From Nocardiopsis metallicus (GTDB lineage: Bacteria > Actinomycetota > Actinomycetes > Streptosporangiales > Streptosporangiaceae), in the NCBI RefSeq assembly GCF_014201115.1, contig NZ_JACHDO010000001.1, positions 4,216,001 to 4,280,000 of the forward strand: a DNA stretch of 64,000 nt, written 5' to 3'. Made by a program: the position numbers and the translations under genes. The notes beneath the pieces are model-generated. The model was given only the letters and a program-made list of their open reading frames with translations. It did not search any database and was not told the origin of the DNA. This document shows, piece after piece, positions 16,462-25,516 of the stretch. Positions within the stretch are counted from its first letter, which is position 1. Each line of letters starts with the position of its first letter.

Positions 16462-17079
16462 TTCGAAAAGGGGGGCGAAACCGGGCCCAGGGGGCCGGAC
16501 GGGCCGCTGGTGGTGTTCGCCAGCACGCATGACCGGCCGCGACACCCGACCCGATCCCCGCAGGCCTGGGGAGGCCGCTACCGTCGCTGCTGCTTTCCCG
16601 TCCGGGGAAGTGACCGGCCGCGACACGGCCAGGCGCTGGGCTCCGGCCTGGGGGGGCACCGGCCGAAGGCCGCGCAGTTGGTAGTTACCGTTGGGCCCTC
16701 GCCCCCCCTGGGGGCCCGTCTACCACCCCGGACCGCACCTGCCCCGTTCCCCGACAGCCGCCCACCACCCTCGCAACGAAGCGGGTCAAGAAGGTAGAGC
16801 GCCCCACCCCGCGAAGCGCCCCGAGGGCGAGGCCCTTGACGCGCACAGCACGGACCGCCGCCATCACGCGGCGGGAAACGGGGAACCCCGAACCCCCGAA
16901 CCCCCGAACCCCCGAACCCCAGAAACGAAACCCCAGACCCCACACCGGACGCCCTACCCGAGCCCGAGCCTGACCCAGAGAAGCCCTCCCAGGTCAGCCT
17001 CTCCGCTTCTCCGGGCCCCAACGCCGCGGATCCGCCACAGCATCAGGTCAGGCCCGGGCCCGAGGTGCGAGCCCGCGCT
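16462..17079. other. Non-coding, low-complexity mosaic region
   Basis: About 620 bp with no credible gene; the open frames have no consistent codon bias. It contains a 16-bp direct repeat TGACCGGCCGCGACAC at 16530 and 16611 (81-bp period) and an octamer tandem run AACCCCCG (about 16884-16922, four to five copies). It looks like accumulated debris beside the decayed permease. Confidence 0.5.
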
Positions 17080-17529
17080 CTACTCCTCCACGAGGTAGCG
17101 GAGCTCCTGGACGGCGAACCACATGAGTTCGTGGTCCTGGGCGGCCCCGGAGGCCGGGTCCGCGGCGGCCTCGGCGATGTCGGGGGCCGCGTCGGCGTCG
17201 TCCACGTGGGCGGACTTGAGCTTCTTGTAGGGCACGCCCCCCAGGACTTTGACCCGGGCGACGCCGTCAGCGTGGCGGTCCTGGTGTTCCACGACGTGGT
17301 CGGGCATCTCGGCGGCCAGCACCACGCGGCGGCGGGGCGCTTCGGGGTCCTCGGCGAGGAGTCCGAGCGAGGCCTCGGCGGCCGCGTACATGGCGTCGTA
17401 CTCGGCCTCCTCGGCGTCTCCGTCGGGGCCTTCGTCGGCGGTGAAGGCGATGAGGGACTCGCCTTGCAGGCGGCCCTCGTCGAGCAGGGCGGCCAGGGCG
17501 GGGACGGTACTGGGCAGGAAGACGTACAT
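17080..17529 (-). CDS. Small conserved actinobacterial protein (DUF6912-like)
   Basis: A 149-aa cytoplasmic protein with no signal or membrane segment. The N-terminus MYVFLPSTVPALAALLDEG and the central RRRVVLAAEMPDHVV match a conserved actinobacterial family of unknown function (named DUF6912 from memory). The ATG at 17529 has GGAG 5 nt upstream; the longer open frame has no ribosome-binding site. It lies downstream of a HAD phosphatase-like gene on the same strand with a 108-bp gap. Confidence 0.7.
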   Translation of the reverse strand: MYVFLPSTVPALAALLDEGRLQGESLIAFTADEGPDGDAEEAEYDAMYAAAEASLGLLAEDPEAPRRRVVLAAEMPDHVVEHQDRHADGVARVKVLGGVPYKKLKSAHVDDADAAPDIAEAAADPASGAAQDHELMWFAVQELRYLVEE

Positions 17530-17637
17530 GGGCACTCCAGGGCGCGGTCGGATCCCTACGAGTTTCCCAAAGAACCCGAGGTGACCGGACCGGCGCCCCA
17601 CCGACCGGGTCGGGGCCGGGCCGAGATCAGGCCAGGG

Positions 17638-18294
17638 TCAGGCCGGCTGGCGTTCGCGTTCTCCCTCGGAGGCCAGGAAACGGGACAGCTCCCGGCGGGT
17701 GCTCTCCACGTCGGTGTGCAGGATGCCGGTCATACCCAGGGACTCGGCGGTCTCGATGTTGTGTGCCAGGTCGTCGATGAACACGCACTCCTCGGGCTCC
17801 AGGCCCAGGCTCCGGCAGGTGTGCAGGTAGATGCGTTCCTCGGGCTTGCGCATGCCCACCTCGCCGGAGATGACCACCGTGTCGAAGGTGGCGGCGAAGT
17901 GCTCGCGGGGGTAACCGTTGCCCCAGGAGTTGGACAACAGCGCGGTGCCGTGCCCGCTCCCCCTCGCGTGGCGCAGGGCTTCGTACATGTCGTGGACCGG
18001 GTCGAAGTTCGAGAACATGCGCTCGATGAGGCCCTCGGCCCGCACCGGGCCGCCGTGGGTGGAGCGCAGCAGGGCGGCGAGGTCGCGCTCGAACTCCCGG
18101 GTGTCGATCTCGCCCCGCTCCAGCGCGTGCACGGGGTTGTCCGGCACGCTGCCGTCGAAGTAGGGGCGCATGACCTCGTAGTAGTGGTCGATGTCGATGC
18201 GGTCGGCCCTGAGCCAGGCCTGGATTCCGTCGGGCAGGGGTGGGGTGAGCACACCGCCCCAGTCGGAGATGACCCCTCGTCGGGTGCCGGTCAT
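17638..18294 (-). CDS. HAD-family hydrolase (subfamily IA, YihX/epoxide-hydrolase-N-like)
   Basis: A 218-aa HAD protein. Motif I is SDWGGVLTPP (the Asp nucleophile is present; the second acidic position is Gly, as in YihX-type proteins), motif II LLSNSWG, motif III Lys in GMRKPEERIY and motif IV FIDDLAHNIE. These support a working phosphatase or hydrolase on a small phosphorylated compound; the substrate is unknown. The ATG at 18294 has an excellent GAAGGAGG 7 nt upstream. A strong hairpin upstream separates it from the glycosidase gene. Confidence 0.85.
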   Translation of the reverse strand: MTGTRRGVISDWGGVLTPPLPDGIQAWLRADRIDIDHYYEVMRPYFDGSVPDNPVHALERGEIDTREFERDLAALLRSTHGGPVRAEGLIERMFSNFDPVHDMYEALRHARGSGHGTALLSNSWGNGYPREHFAATFDTVVISGEVGMRKPEERIYLHTCRSLGLEPEECVFIDDLAHNIETAESLGMTGILHTDVESTRRELSRFLASEGERERQPA

Positions 18295-18359
18295 CCGATC
18301 GCCTCCTTCGGTGATCGCCGTAGGGACCACCCGCCCGGCCCTTCGGGCTTGGCGAAGGA

Positions 18360-18395
18360 CCGGGCGGGGAACGGTTCTTCCCGTTCCCCGCCCGG
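18360..18395 (-). terminator. Terminator hairpin after the GH3 gene
   Basis: A perfect 15-bp stem (18360-18374 with 18381-18395, loop TTCTTC) lies about 80 bp past the GH3 stop and just upstream of the HAD gene. Confidence 0.75.
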
Positions 18396-18476
18396 TTCAA
18401 CCTTCGTGAAACCCGCCAAGCACGCGAAGTACCGGAAACCGGACTCTCGGCGGCCCGGAGCTCAGCGGCCCCGTTC

Positions 18477-20156
18477 TCAGTAACCCAGACCGGTCCCCGA
18501 GCCCACGTCGGCGCCGGGGATGTCCACCGGCAGCTTCCCGGAGGGGTTGATCTCCCCCGCGATCGCCTTGGCCGCGGCCACCCGGGAGACCTCCACCGCC
18601 GAGTACAGGGCGATGTAACCCGCCACCTCGGGGAACGCCTCCAGGTCGTAGGGGCCGCCCTGGGCGACCACGACGACCGGTGTGCCCGCGGCCTCGCCCG
18701 CGGAGACCATGCCCTGCTGCTCCTGCGAACCGCGGGCGCCGTTGGTACCCACCACGAGCACCTCCTCCCCGCTGTCCACGACCTCCAGCCCGGACTCGGC
18801 CAGGGCCGGGGAGATCCGGTCCGCGCCCACACCCTGGACTCGCACACGCGTGCCCGCGGCGAGCGGCAGGAGGTCCCCGGCGTTCTGGACGAGGGTCACG
18901 GAGGCGTCGGCCACCCGCTGGGCGGCTTCGGCGTGCTCGGGGACCTCCAGGGCCTCGGCGGCCTCGGCCGGGTCGGCGGACCCGCCCTCGAGGATCCCGC
19001 GCTTCTCCTTGAGCGTGAGGATGCGCAGCACCGACTGGTCGATGCGCTCCTCGGTGAGGCGGCCGCTCTCGACCGCCTCACGGATCGCGGAGACCGCGGC
19101 GCCCGGGTCCGGCGGCATGAGCAGCTGGTCCACCCCCGCCTCCACGACGCGCACGGCGATCTCGCCGTCGGCGTGGCGCTGGCGCACGCCCTCCATGTTG
19201 AGGGCGTCGGTGGTGACCACGCCGTCGTATCCGAGCTCCTCGCGCAGGATGCCGTCGATGATCGCCGGGGACAGCGTGGCCGGGTCCGGGTCCTCGTCGG
19301 TGTCCAGCTGCGGCATGAGCACGTGGGCGGTCATGATCGCGTCCACGTCGGCGTCCACGGCGGCCTGGAACGGAGGCAGGTGCTCGGCCTCCCAGCGCTC
19401 GCGCGGCAGGTCGATGACGGGCAGACCCGTGTGGCTGTCGACGTCGGTGTCCCCGTGGCCCGGGAAGTGCTTGACCACCGGGGCCACGCCGTGTTCGGCG
19501 TAGGCGGCGGCCTCGGCGAGCACCATCTCCGAGACCAGGTCCGGATCGGAACCGAAGGAGCGGATCCCGATGACCGGGTTGTCGGGGTCGGTGTTGACGT
19601 CGGCGTCTGGCGCGTAGTTCATGTTGATGCCGACGGCGGTGAGCTCGTCGGCGGTGGTGGCGGCGCGCAGGGCGGCGAGCTCGGTGTCACCGGTGGCGCC
19701 GACCGCCATGGCGTCCGGGAACAGGGTGCCCACGGGCATCCGGACCACCAGGCCCTGCTCCTGGTCGATGCTGAGGAACAGCGGGACTCCCTGCCCCTGT
19801 TCGGCGGCCAGGTCCTGGACGCCCGAGGACATCTCGGCGATCTGCTCGGCGTCGTTGAGGTTGGCGTCGAAGTAGATGATGCCGCCGGGGCGGTGCGCCT
19901 CGATCATCGCGGCGTTGTCGGCGGCAGTGGTTCCCTGCGCGGTGAGGACCAGGAGCTGGCCGATCTTGTCGTCCAGGTCCATGTCCGCGAGCAGCTGGGG
20001 CGCCAGGACCGGCTCGAAGGGCTCGGCCGTGGCGCCGGGGCTCGTCTCGTCGTTCTCAGGCGAGGGGTCCACCTCCTCGGGTGTGGAACAGGCTGTGGTG
20101 ATCAGGGTGAGGGCCACGCAGGCCGGGGCCAGGGCGCGTGGAACGGACGGTCGCAT
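18477..20156 (-). CDS. Glycoside hydrolase family 3 lipoprotein (NagZ-like beta-N-acetylhexosaminidase)
   Basis: A 559-aa lipoprotein: signal with lipobox TTAC (about residue 20-23), then a GH3 TIM-barrel. The GH3-NagZ signature KHFPGHGDTDVDSHTGLP supplies the acid/base Asp-His dyad, and VTTDALNMEG carries the nucleophile Asp. A C-terminal about 150-residue domain follows. The likely role is release of GlcNAc from chitin or murein fragments outside the membrane. The neighbours (GlcNAc PTS, DasR) support this. Start ATG 20156 has GGAG 12 nt upstream; ATG 20168 is an alternative. Confidence 0.88.
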   Translation of the reverse strand: MRPSVPRALAPACVALTLITTACSTPEEVDPSPENDETSPGATAEPFEPVLAPQLLADMDLDDKIGQLLVLTAQGTTAADNAAMIEAHRPGGIIYFDANLNDAEQIAEMSSGVQDLAAEQGQGVPLFLSIDQEQGLVVRMPVGTLFPDAMAVGATGDTELAALRAATTADELTAVGINMNYAPDADVNTDPDNPVIGIRSFGSDPDLVSEMVLAEAAAYAEHGVAPVVKHFPGHGDTDVDSHTGLPVIDLPRERWEAEHLPPFQAAVDADVDAIMTAHVLMPQLDTDEDPDPATLSPAIIDGILREELGYDGVVTTDALNMEGVRQRHADGEIAVRVVEAGVDQLLMPPDPGAAVSAIREAVESGRLTEERIDQSVLRILTLKEKRGILEGGSADPAEAAEALEVPEHAEAAQRVADASVTLVQNAGDLLPLAAGTRVRVQGVGADRISPALAESGLEVVDSGEEVLVVGTNGARGSQEQQGMVSAGEAAGTPVVVVAQGGPYDLEAFPEVAGYIALYSAVEVSRVAAAKAIAGEINPSGKLPVDIPGADVGSGTGLGY

Positions 20157-20359
20157 AAGGGACTTCATCTCCGCCGAGTCGCTGGTTGCGGGCGGAGGAT
20201 ACCCGGTCATGGGACCGGGCGAGACGCACCCCGCCGGGGCAACGACCATGGTGGGGTCCGGGACGAGGCCCCGGGTTCAGCTCGGGCCCGCCCAGACGCG
20301 TTGAGGGGCGGGCGAAGCCGCCCCGGTGAGACCGGAAAGATCGCTGCGGTCGGGGAAGG

Positions 20360-20848
<489 letters not shown>

Positions 20849-20954
20849 GGGGGAGGTCTTCCCCGGGGGCGGGACTTAACCCGGAAAAGGGCCGACCAGA
20901 AGAGCACAAAGGCCTGACTTTCTCCGGCCCGCCCCTCCGGGACTGTCCCACGGG

Positions 20955-21191
20955 CTATTCCAGCAGGTCCCGGATGTCGTCGGTGAGGGAGTCCGCCTCC
21001 GGGCCGACCACGACCTGGACGACCCTGCCCGAGACGAGGACACCGTGCGCGCCCGCCGCCTTGAGATCGGCCTCCCGCACGAGTGCCGGGTCGCTGACCT
21101 CGGTGCGCAGCCGGGTGATGCAGGCCTCGATGTCCTCGATGTTGGCCGCGCCGCCCAGCCCGGCGACGATCGCCGTTGCCTTGTCCGCCAT
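20955..21191 (-). CDS. nagF: PTS EIIB (GlcNAc/glucose family)
   Basis: A 78-aa free-standing EIIB. The phosphorylatable Cys is in EACITRLRTEV, preceded by AANIEDI as in the glucose/GlcNAc EIIB family, and the C-terminus reads VVVGPEADSL. It transfers phosphate from EIIA to the sugar during transport by EIIC. It is encoded between the EIIC and EIIA genes on the same strand. Confidence 0.92.
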   Translation of the reverse strand: MADKATAIVAGLGGAANIEDIEACITRLRTEVSDPALVREADLKAAGAHGVLVSGRVVQVVVGPEADSLTDDIRDLLE

Positions 21192-21326
21192 GTGCCCTCC
21201 GTGCTCTACCCGGGTTCGCGTGTCCCGGGGGTTGTGAGCCGAGCTTAGAGGTGGTGTGCCTCACACGCCAGAGTCGGCGCGGTAGCCAGTTCGGCGGTGG
21301 GGTCGATCGTCGCCGGGAACCGGATG

Positions 21327-22817
21327 TCAGTCGGTGCGGCCGGTGTCTCCGTCGGGCTTGCCGCCGGAATCCTTGCCGGGCGGGGCGTCGGGGCCGGGTT
21401 CCGTCGTGCCGTCGGCGGTGGCCGGGGCGGCCGCGGCGAGCTCTTCCTCGTCGCGTTCACGTCCCGGGGTGGGGAAGTTGAGCTTCGTGATCAGCAGGTA
21501 GAAGACCCCGAAGTAGACCAGGAAGTAGAACGCCCCGAACAACAACAGGATCCCCAGCCCTTGGGTGTTGTCCTTCGTGGCGTTCAGCAACAGGTCGATC
21601 AGGCCCGCTGAGAAGCCGAAGCCCAGTTGGACGTCGAGGGCGTTCATCAGTGCCATGGAGATACCGGTGAGCACGACGTGCACCGCGAACAGCACCGGGG
21701 CCACGAAGATGAACGCGAACTCCACCGGCTCGGTGATGCCCGTGACGAACGCGGTCAGCGCCGCCGGGATCATGAGCGAGCCCACCTGCGCCCGCCTGGC
21801 CTTGGACGCGGTCAGCCAGATGGCCAGCGCGGCGCCCGGCAGGCCGAACATCAGCACCGGGAAGAAGCCGGACAGCATGCCGCCCGCGGTCGGGTCCCCG
21901 GCGAAGTAGCGGGGGATCTCTCCGTGGATGACCGTGCCGTCGTCGGCGGTGTAGGTGCCGGAGACGAACCAGATGAACGAGTTCACCACGTGGTGCAGGC
22001 CCATCGGCAACAGGATGCGGTTGATGACCCCGTAGATACCCGCGCCGAGCGCGCCCGCGCCGATGATGCTCTCACCCAGGTTCTGGATCCACATGCCGAC
22101 GATCGGCCAGAGCAGGCCCAGCACCACGCCCATGCCCAGACCGGCCAGGGCCGTGACGATGGGGACGAAGCGGCGTCCGCCGAAGAAGCCCAGCCAGGTG
22201 GGCAGTTTGATGCGGTGGTAGCGCTGCCACAGCACGGCGGCGATCAGACCGATCGCGATCCCGCCGAGCACGTCGGTGGGGTTCTTGACCGCGTGGTTGA
22301 TCACCGGTGCGACGGCGTTGACCGCCTCGGGGTCGGTGAGCGGTTCCCTGGTCACCGGATCGGTGGCCAGGGGGTAACTGGTCAGCCGGGAGCCGATGTC
22401 GCCGGTGGCGCCGTCGAAGGCCACCATCGTCCAGGTGGAGACCCGGTCGAAGACCAGGTAGCCGACCACGGCGGCCAGGGCCGTGGAGCCGTCGGCGCGT
22501 TTGGCGAAGCCGATGGCCACACCGATGGCGAACAGCAGCGGCAGAGCTTCGAAAATGGCTTCACCGGCGGTGCCGACCGCGCCGGAGACCGGCTGCATCC
22601 AGCCCATCCCGTTGAGCCCGGCCAGGCCGTCGGCGCCGAGGAGGTCGTCCTGGCCGAGGCGGAGCAGGATCGCGGCGGCGGGCAGGACCGCGATCGGCAT
22701 CATCAGGCTGCGGCCGAGCCGTTGGAGCAGGGCCAGGGCCGTGGAGCCGCGCTTGGCCGCGGGTGCGGACTCGGTGGAGGAGGCCGAAGAGGCCTCGGCG
22801 GGTGTGGGGTCCGACAT
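21327..22817 (-). CDS. nagE: PTS EIIC, N-acetylglucosamine-type permease
   Basis: A 496-aa integral membrane permease with about ten hydrophobic segments. RLGRSLMMPIAVLPAAAILL is the typical first segment, and GITEPVEFAFIFVAPVLFA holds the conserved sugar-binding GITEP motif. The hydrophilic C-terminal tail is acidic and Pro-rich. With separate EIIB and EIIA it imports and phosphorylates GlcNAc, by analogy with Streptomyces NagE2/NagF/Crr. The ATG has GGGAGGA about 9 nt upstream and starts only 47 bp after the dasR stop, so it is probably co-transcribed with the regulator. Confidence 0.92.
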   Translation of the reverse strand: MSDPTPAEASSASSTESAPAAKRGSTALALLQRLGRSLMMPIAVLPAAAILLRLGQDDLLGADGLAGLNGMGWMQPVSGAVGTAGEAIFEALPLLFAIGVAIGFAKRADGSTALAAVVGYLVFDRVSTWTMVAFDGATGDIGSRLTSYPLATDPVTREPLTDPEAVNAVAPVINHAVKNPTDVLGGIAIGLIAAVLWQRYHRIKLPTWLGFFGGRRFVPIVTALAGLGMGVVLGLLWPIVGMWIQNLGESIIGAGALGAGIYGVINRILLPMGLHHVVNSFIWFVSGTYTADDGTVIHGEIPRYFAGDPTAGGMLSGFFPVLMFGLPGAALAIWLTASKARRAQVGSLMIPAALTAFVTGITEPVEFAFIFVAPVLFAVHVVLTGISMALMNALDVQLGFGFSAGLIDLLLNATKDNTQGLGILLLFGAFYFLVYFGVFYLLITKLNFPTPGRERDEEELAAAAPATADGTTEPGPDAPPGKDSGGKPDGDTGRTD

Positions 22818-22864
22818 GGTGGGGGGTCCTCCCTCTCGGACGCGCGCCCCGGGGGCGCTGGGCG

Positions 22865-23602
22865 TCAGTCGCCGTGCTGCCGCGGATCGAGACGGGAGTG
22901 CAGCTGATAGCGGTCAGCACGGTAGGTGGACAGCGCGAGTTCCACACACTGTCCCTTGGCGAAGCTTCGGCGCTGCATGACCAGCACCGGGCTTCCAGCG
23001 GGTAGGCCAAGGAGACGGGAGTCGGCCGAGTCGCAGATCCCGGCCTCGATGGTCTGTTCTCCGGAATCCAACAGGATGTCGAACTCGTTTTCCAGGACCT
23101 CGTAGAGGGACCGTTCGGCGAGGTCGTGATCCTCCAGGCCCGGAACCATGGCAGCGGGGATGTTGGAGCGCTCGACCGCCATGGGTTCGTCGTCAGCGGT
23201 ACGCATGCGTTCGATGTGGTGGACGAGGGTGCCGGGGGCGATGTCGAGCATGCGCGCGGTGTGCCCGCTGGCCGGGATGACCTGCCGGATCAGCTCACGG
23301 GCACCCGGTTCGAAGCCGCGGGCCCGCATGTCCTCGCTGAAGGAGGCCAGCACCAGGGACATCTCGATCTTGGGCCGGGCCACGAAGGTGCCCTTGCCCG
23401 GGACCCGGTACAGGCGGCCCTCGGCGACCAGAAGGTCGATGGTCTGGCGCACGGTCATGCGGGAGAGGCCGTAGGTGGTACTGAGCTCGCGCTCGGAGGG
23501 GACCATGTCGTCCACGCCCAGCCCGGCCGAGGTGATCCAGTCCAGCAGCAGGTCGCGGAGTTGGACGTACTTGGGCAGTGGGTTGCTGGCGTCGATCGAC
23601 AT
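22865..23602 (-). CDS. dasR: GntR/HutC-family regulator, DasR homologue
   Basis: A 245-aa regulator with an N-terminal winged helix (PSERELSTTYGLSRMTVRQT, about 35-54) and a C-terminal UTRA ligand domain (about 85-240). It closely resembles DasR, the GlcN-6-P-responsive repressor of GlcNAc transport and metabolism in Streptomyces. It is first of an apparent operon dasR-nagE-nagF-crr and divergent from a SIS-domain gene; the region between carries a dre-like palindrome, so autoregulation is likely. GAGAAGG lies about 11 nt before the ATG. Confidence 0.9.
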   Translation of the reverse strand: MSIDASNPLPKYVQLRDLLLDWITSAGLGVDDMVPSERELSTTYGLSRMTVRQTIDLLVAEGRLYRVPGKGTFVARPKIEMSLVLASFSEDMRARGFEPGARELIRQVIPASGHTARMLDIAPGTLVHHIERMRTADDEPMAVERSNIPAAMVPGLEDHDLAERSLYEVLENEFDILLDSGEQTIEAGICDSADSRLLGLPAGSPVLVMQRRSFAKGQCVELALSTYRADRYQLHSRLDPRQHGD

Positions 23603-23702
23603 GGTGCGGGCGGCCTTCTCGGTCGGCGATTCGGGCTGGCGTTAGACCTTAGCGCGGCATCTGCCCCGGCATCTGACTCTTGCCGGGTACTGCCGGATTC
23701 TG

Positions 23703-23728
23703 ACTGGTATAGTCCGGACTAGACCATA
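23703..23728. promoter_or_regulatory. dre-like palindromic operator in the dasR/SIS divergent region
   Basis: TGGTATAGTCC (23705-23715) faces GGACTAGACCA (23716-23726) with one mismatched pair. The right half CTAGACCA matches the known DasR-responsive element (consensus ACTGGTCTAGACCAGT). It overlaps a possible plus-strand -10 TATAGT (23708-23713). It is 101 bp from the dasR start and about 150 bp from the SIS start, so it may control both. Confidence 0.6.
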
Positions 23729-23876
23729 GCTCGACCCGCGTGTCAATCCTCCTTGTGCCACGCGGAGCGAACCAGCATCGTGGCTGGCCAGAGGGATAGT
23801 TCCGGGCCGCCAACGAACGATCGACGCGGCCCCCGGCGCATGTCCAGGACCGCCCGCCCACACCGGAAGGCTCCGC

Positions 23877-24920
23877 ATGACCACCACGACCAGCGTGATG
23901 CGCTCCGAGATCGCCGAACAGCCCGAGGCCCTGCGGCGCACGTTCGCCGAGCTGCTGCCGCTGCGCGGCGAGATCGAGGCGCTCGGCCACGCCACCAAGC
24001 ACGTCCTCTTCATCGCCCGCGGTTCCTCGGACAACGCGGCCGTCTACGGCAGTTACCTCCTCCAGGCGCACACCGGCCGCCTGGCCACGCTGGGCTCCCC
24101 GTCCATCGCGACCGCCTACGGCGCCAAGATCGACCTCTCCGACGTTCTCGCCGTGGCCATCTCCCAGTCCGGCAAGACCGAGGAGATCGTCGAGACCATG
24201 CGCTGGGCCGCCGACTGCGGTGCCCGGACCGTGGGCGTCACCAACGGCGCGGACTCCCCGCTGGCCGCCGAGGCCGACGTCGCCCTGGTCACCCGGGCCG
24301 GGAACGAGCTGGCCGTGCCCGCCACCAAGACCTACAACACACAGCTGGCCGCGCTGGCGGTCCTCGCCCTGGGGCTGGGCGCCGACCTGGACGCCGGGGA
24401 GCTGGAGCTGGTGCCCGAGGGCATCGAGCAGACCCTCGCCGCGCCCGCGGACGCCCTGGAGGAGATCGTGGAGCGGATGGTCGCCGTGCAGGGCGCGGTG
24501 ATCTCCGGGCGCGGCATGGCCTTCTCCACGGCGCTGGAGGCGGCGCTCAAGCTCAAGGAGGCCTGCTACCTGCACGCCATGGGGCTGTCCTACGCCGACC
24601 TGCTGCACGGCCCGATCGCCGTGGTGGACCCGCGCACCCCGGCACTTCTGGTCGCCGCGCCCAGCGGCCCCACCCTGGACGGCACGGTCGCCCTCGCCGA
24701 GCGGGCCCGCTCCGCTGGCGCCCCGGTGTTCGGCTTCGGCGGCGGTTCGACCCTGGCCGCCGCGAGCGACCTGTCCGTGCCGATCCCGGACGTGCCCGAG
24801 TGGGTGTCGCCGATGAACCTCATCGTGCCCGCCCAGCTGCTCACCGAACGCCTCGCCCGCCGCCTGGGCTACAACCCCGACGTCCCCCGGGGCCTCAACA
24901 AGGTCACGCAGACCTCCTGA
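23877..24920 (+). CDS. SIS-domain sugar-phosphate enzyme (GlmS-isomerase-like; possible NagB-II-type deaminase)
   Basis: A 347-aa protein with two SIS domains. The first shows the sugar-phosphate loop FIARGSSDNAA and AISQSGKTEEIVE; the second contains GRGMAFSTALEAALKLKEAC as in GlmS. The glutaminase domain of GlmS is absent. Proteins of this shape can deaminate and isomerise GlcN-6-P (NagB-II) or act on related sugar phosphates. The context (divergent from dasR and the GlcNAc PTS) favours GlcN-6-P to fructose-6-P, inferred. GGAAGG lies 6 nt upstream of the ATG. A terminator follows. Confidence 0.85.
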   Translation: MTTTTSVMRSEIAEQPEALRRTFAELLPLRGEIEALGHATKHVLFIARGSSDNAAVYGSYLLQAHTGRLATLGSPSIATAYGAKIDLSDVLAVAISQSGKTEEIVETMRWAADCGARTVGVTNGADSPLAAEADVALVTRAGNELAVPATKTYNTQLAALAVLALGLGADLDAGELELVPEGIEQTLAAPADALEEIVERMVAVQGAVISGRGMAFSTALEAALKLKEACYLHAMGLSYADLLHGPIAVVDPRTPALLVAAPSGPTLDGTVALAERARSAGAPVFGFGGGSTLAAASDLSVPIPDVPEWVSPMNLIVPAQLLTERLARRLGYNPDVPRGLNKVTQTS

Positions 24921-24939
24921 CCCCGGACTCCGGGTTCCC

Positions 24940-24977
24940 GACGGCCCGGCACCGCCCCCACGCGGCGCCGGGCCGTC
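24940..24977 (+). terminator. Terminator of the SIS gene
   Basis: An 11-bp perfect stem GACGGCCCGGC (24940-24950) pairs with 24967-24977, 16-nt loop, 20 bp after the stop. Confidence 0.6.
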
Positions 24978-25102
24978 CGTGCGAGAGGGCCCGAACCGAG
25001 AAACCCCGGAAAAGTCCGGCCGATGATGTCGAGAACCCGTGGCTGGTTCCGTCCCCGGTATGAACGCGACCACAATGGGTCGTGTCGCACCGAGGAGAGA
25101 AC

Positions 25103-25510
25103 ATGGCCAAGTACCTGCTGCTCAAGCACTACCGAGGCGCCCCGGTTCCGGCGAACGACGTGCCCATGGACCAGTGGACGCCGGCGGAGGTCTCCGCACA
25201 CATCGAGTTCATGGGCGATTTCGCCGACCGTCTGAAGGAGACCGGCGAGTTCGTGGACGCCCAGGCCCTCGCCCCCGAGGGGACGTTCGTCCGCTACGAC
25301 GGCGAGGGCCGACCGCCGGTCACCGACGGCCCGTTCGCCGAGACCAAGGATCTGATCGCGGGCTGGATGGTAATCGACGTCGACACCTACGACCGCGCCC
25401 TCGAACTCGCCGGGGAGCTCTCGGCCGCGCCCGGAGCGGGTGGAGAGCCGATCCACGAGTGGTTGGAGCTGCGCCCGTTCATGGGCGAGCCGCCCGTCAT
25501 CACGGAGTGA
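25103..25510 (+). CDS. YCII-related (DGPF domain) protein
   Basis: A 135-aa protein of the YCII family. It contains the hallmark DGPFAETKDLIAGWMVIDV. The ATG at 25103 has GAGGAG 5 nt upstream. It is followed after 6 bp by an ECF sigma factor gene; DGPF proteins are known partners of the ECF42 group, where they appear as accessory factors of unclear chemistry. Co-transcription is almost certain. Confidence 0.88.
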   Translation: MAKYLLLKHYRGAPVPANDVPMDQWTPAEVSAHIEFMGDFADRLKETGEFVDAQALAPEGTFVRYDGEGRPPVTDGPFAETKDLIAGWMVIDVDTYDRALELAGELSAAPGAGGEPIHEWLELRPFMGEPPVITE

Positions 25511-25516
25511 GACCCG

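Noticed and set aside
16884..16922. CRISPR-like repeat array
   Set aside because: The units are 8 bp in direct tandem without spacers; it is a microsatellite.
16578..17021. A 147-codon minus-strand frame in the mosaic region
   Set aside because: Low complexity (Gly/Ser/Arg), driven by the octamer repeat and GC runs; no start signal.
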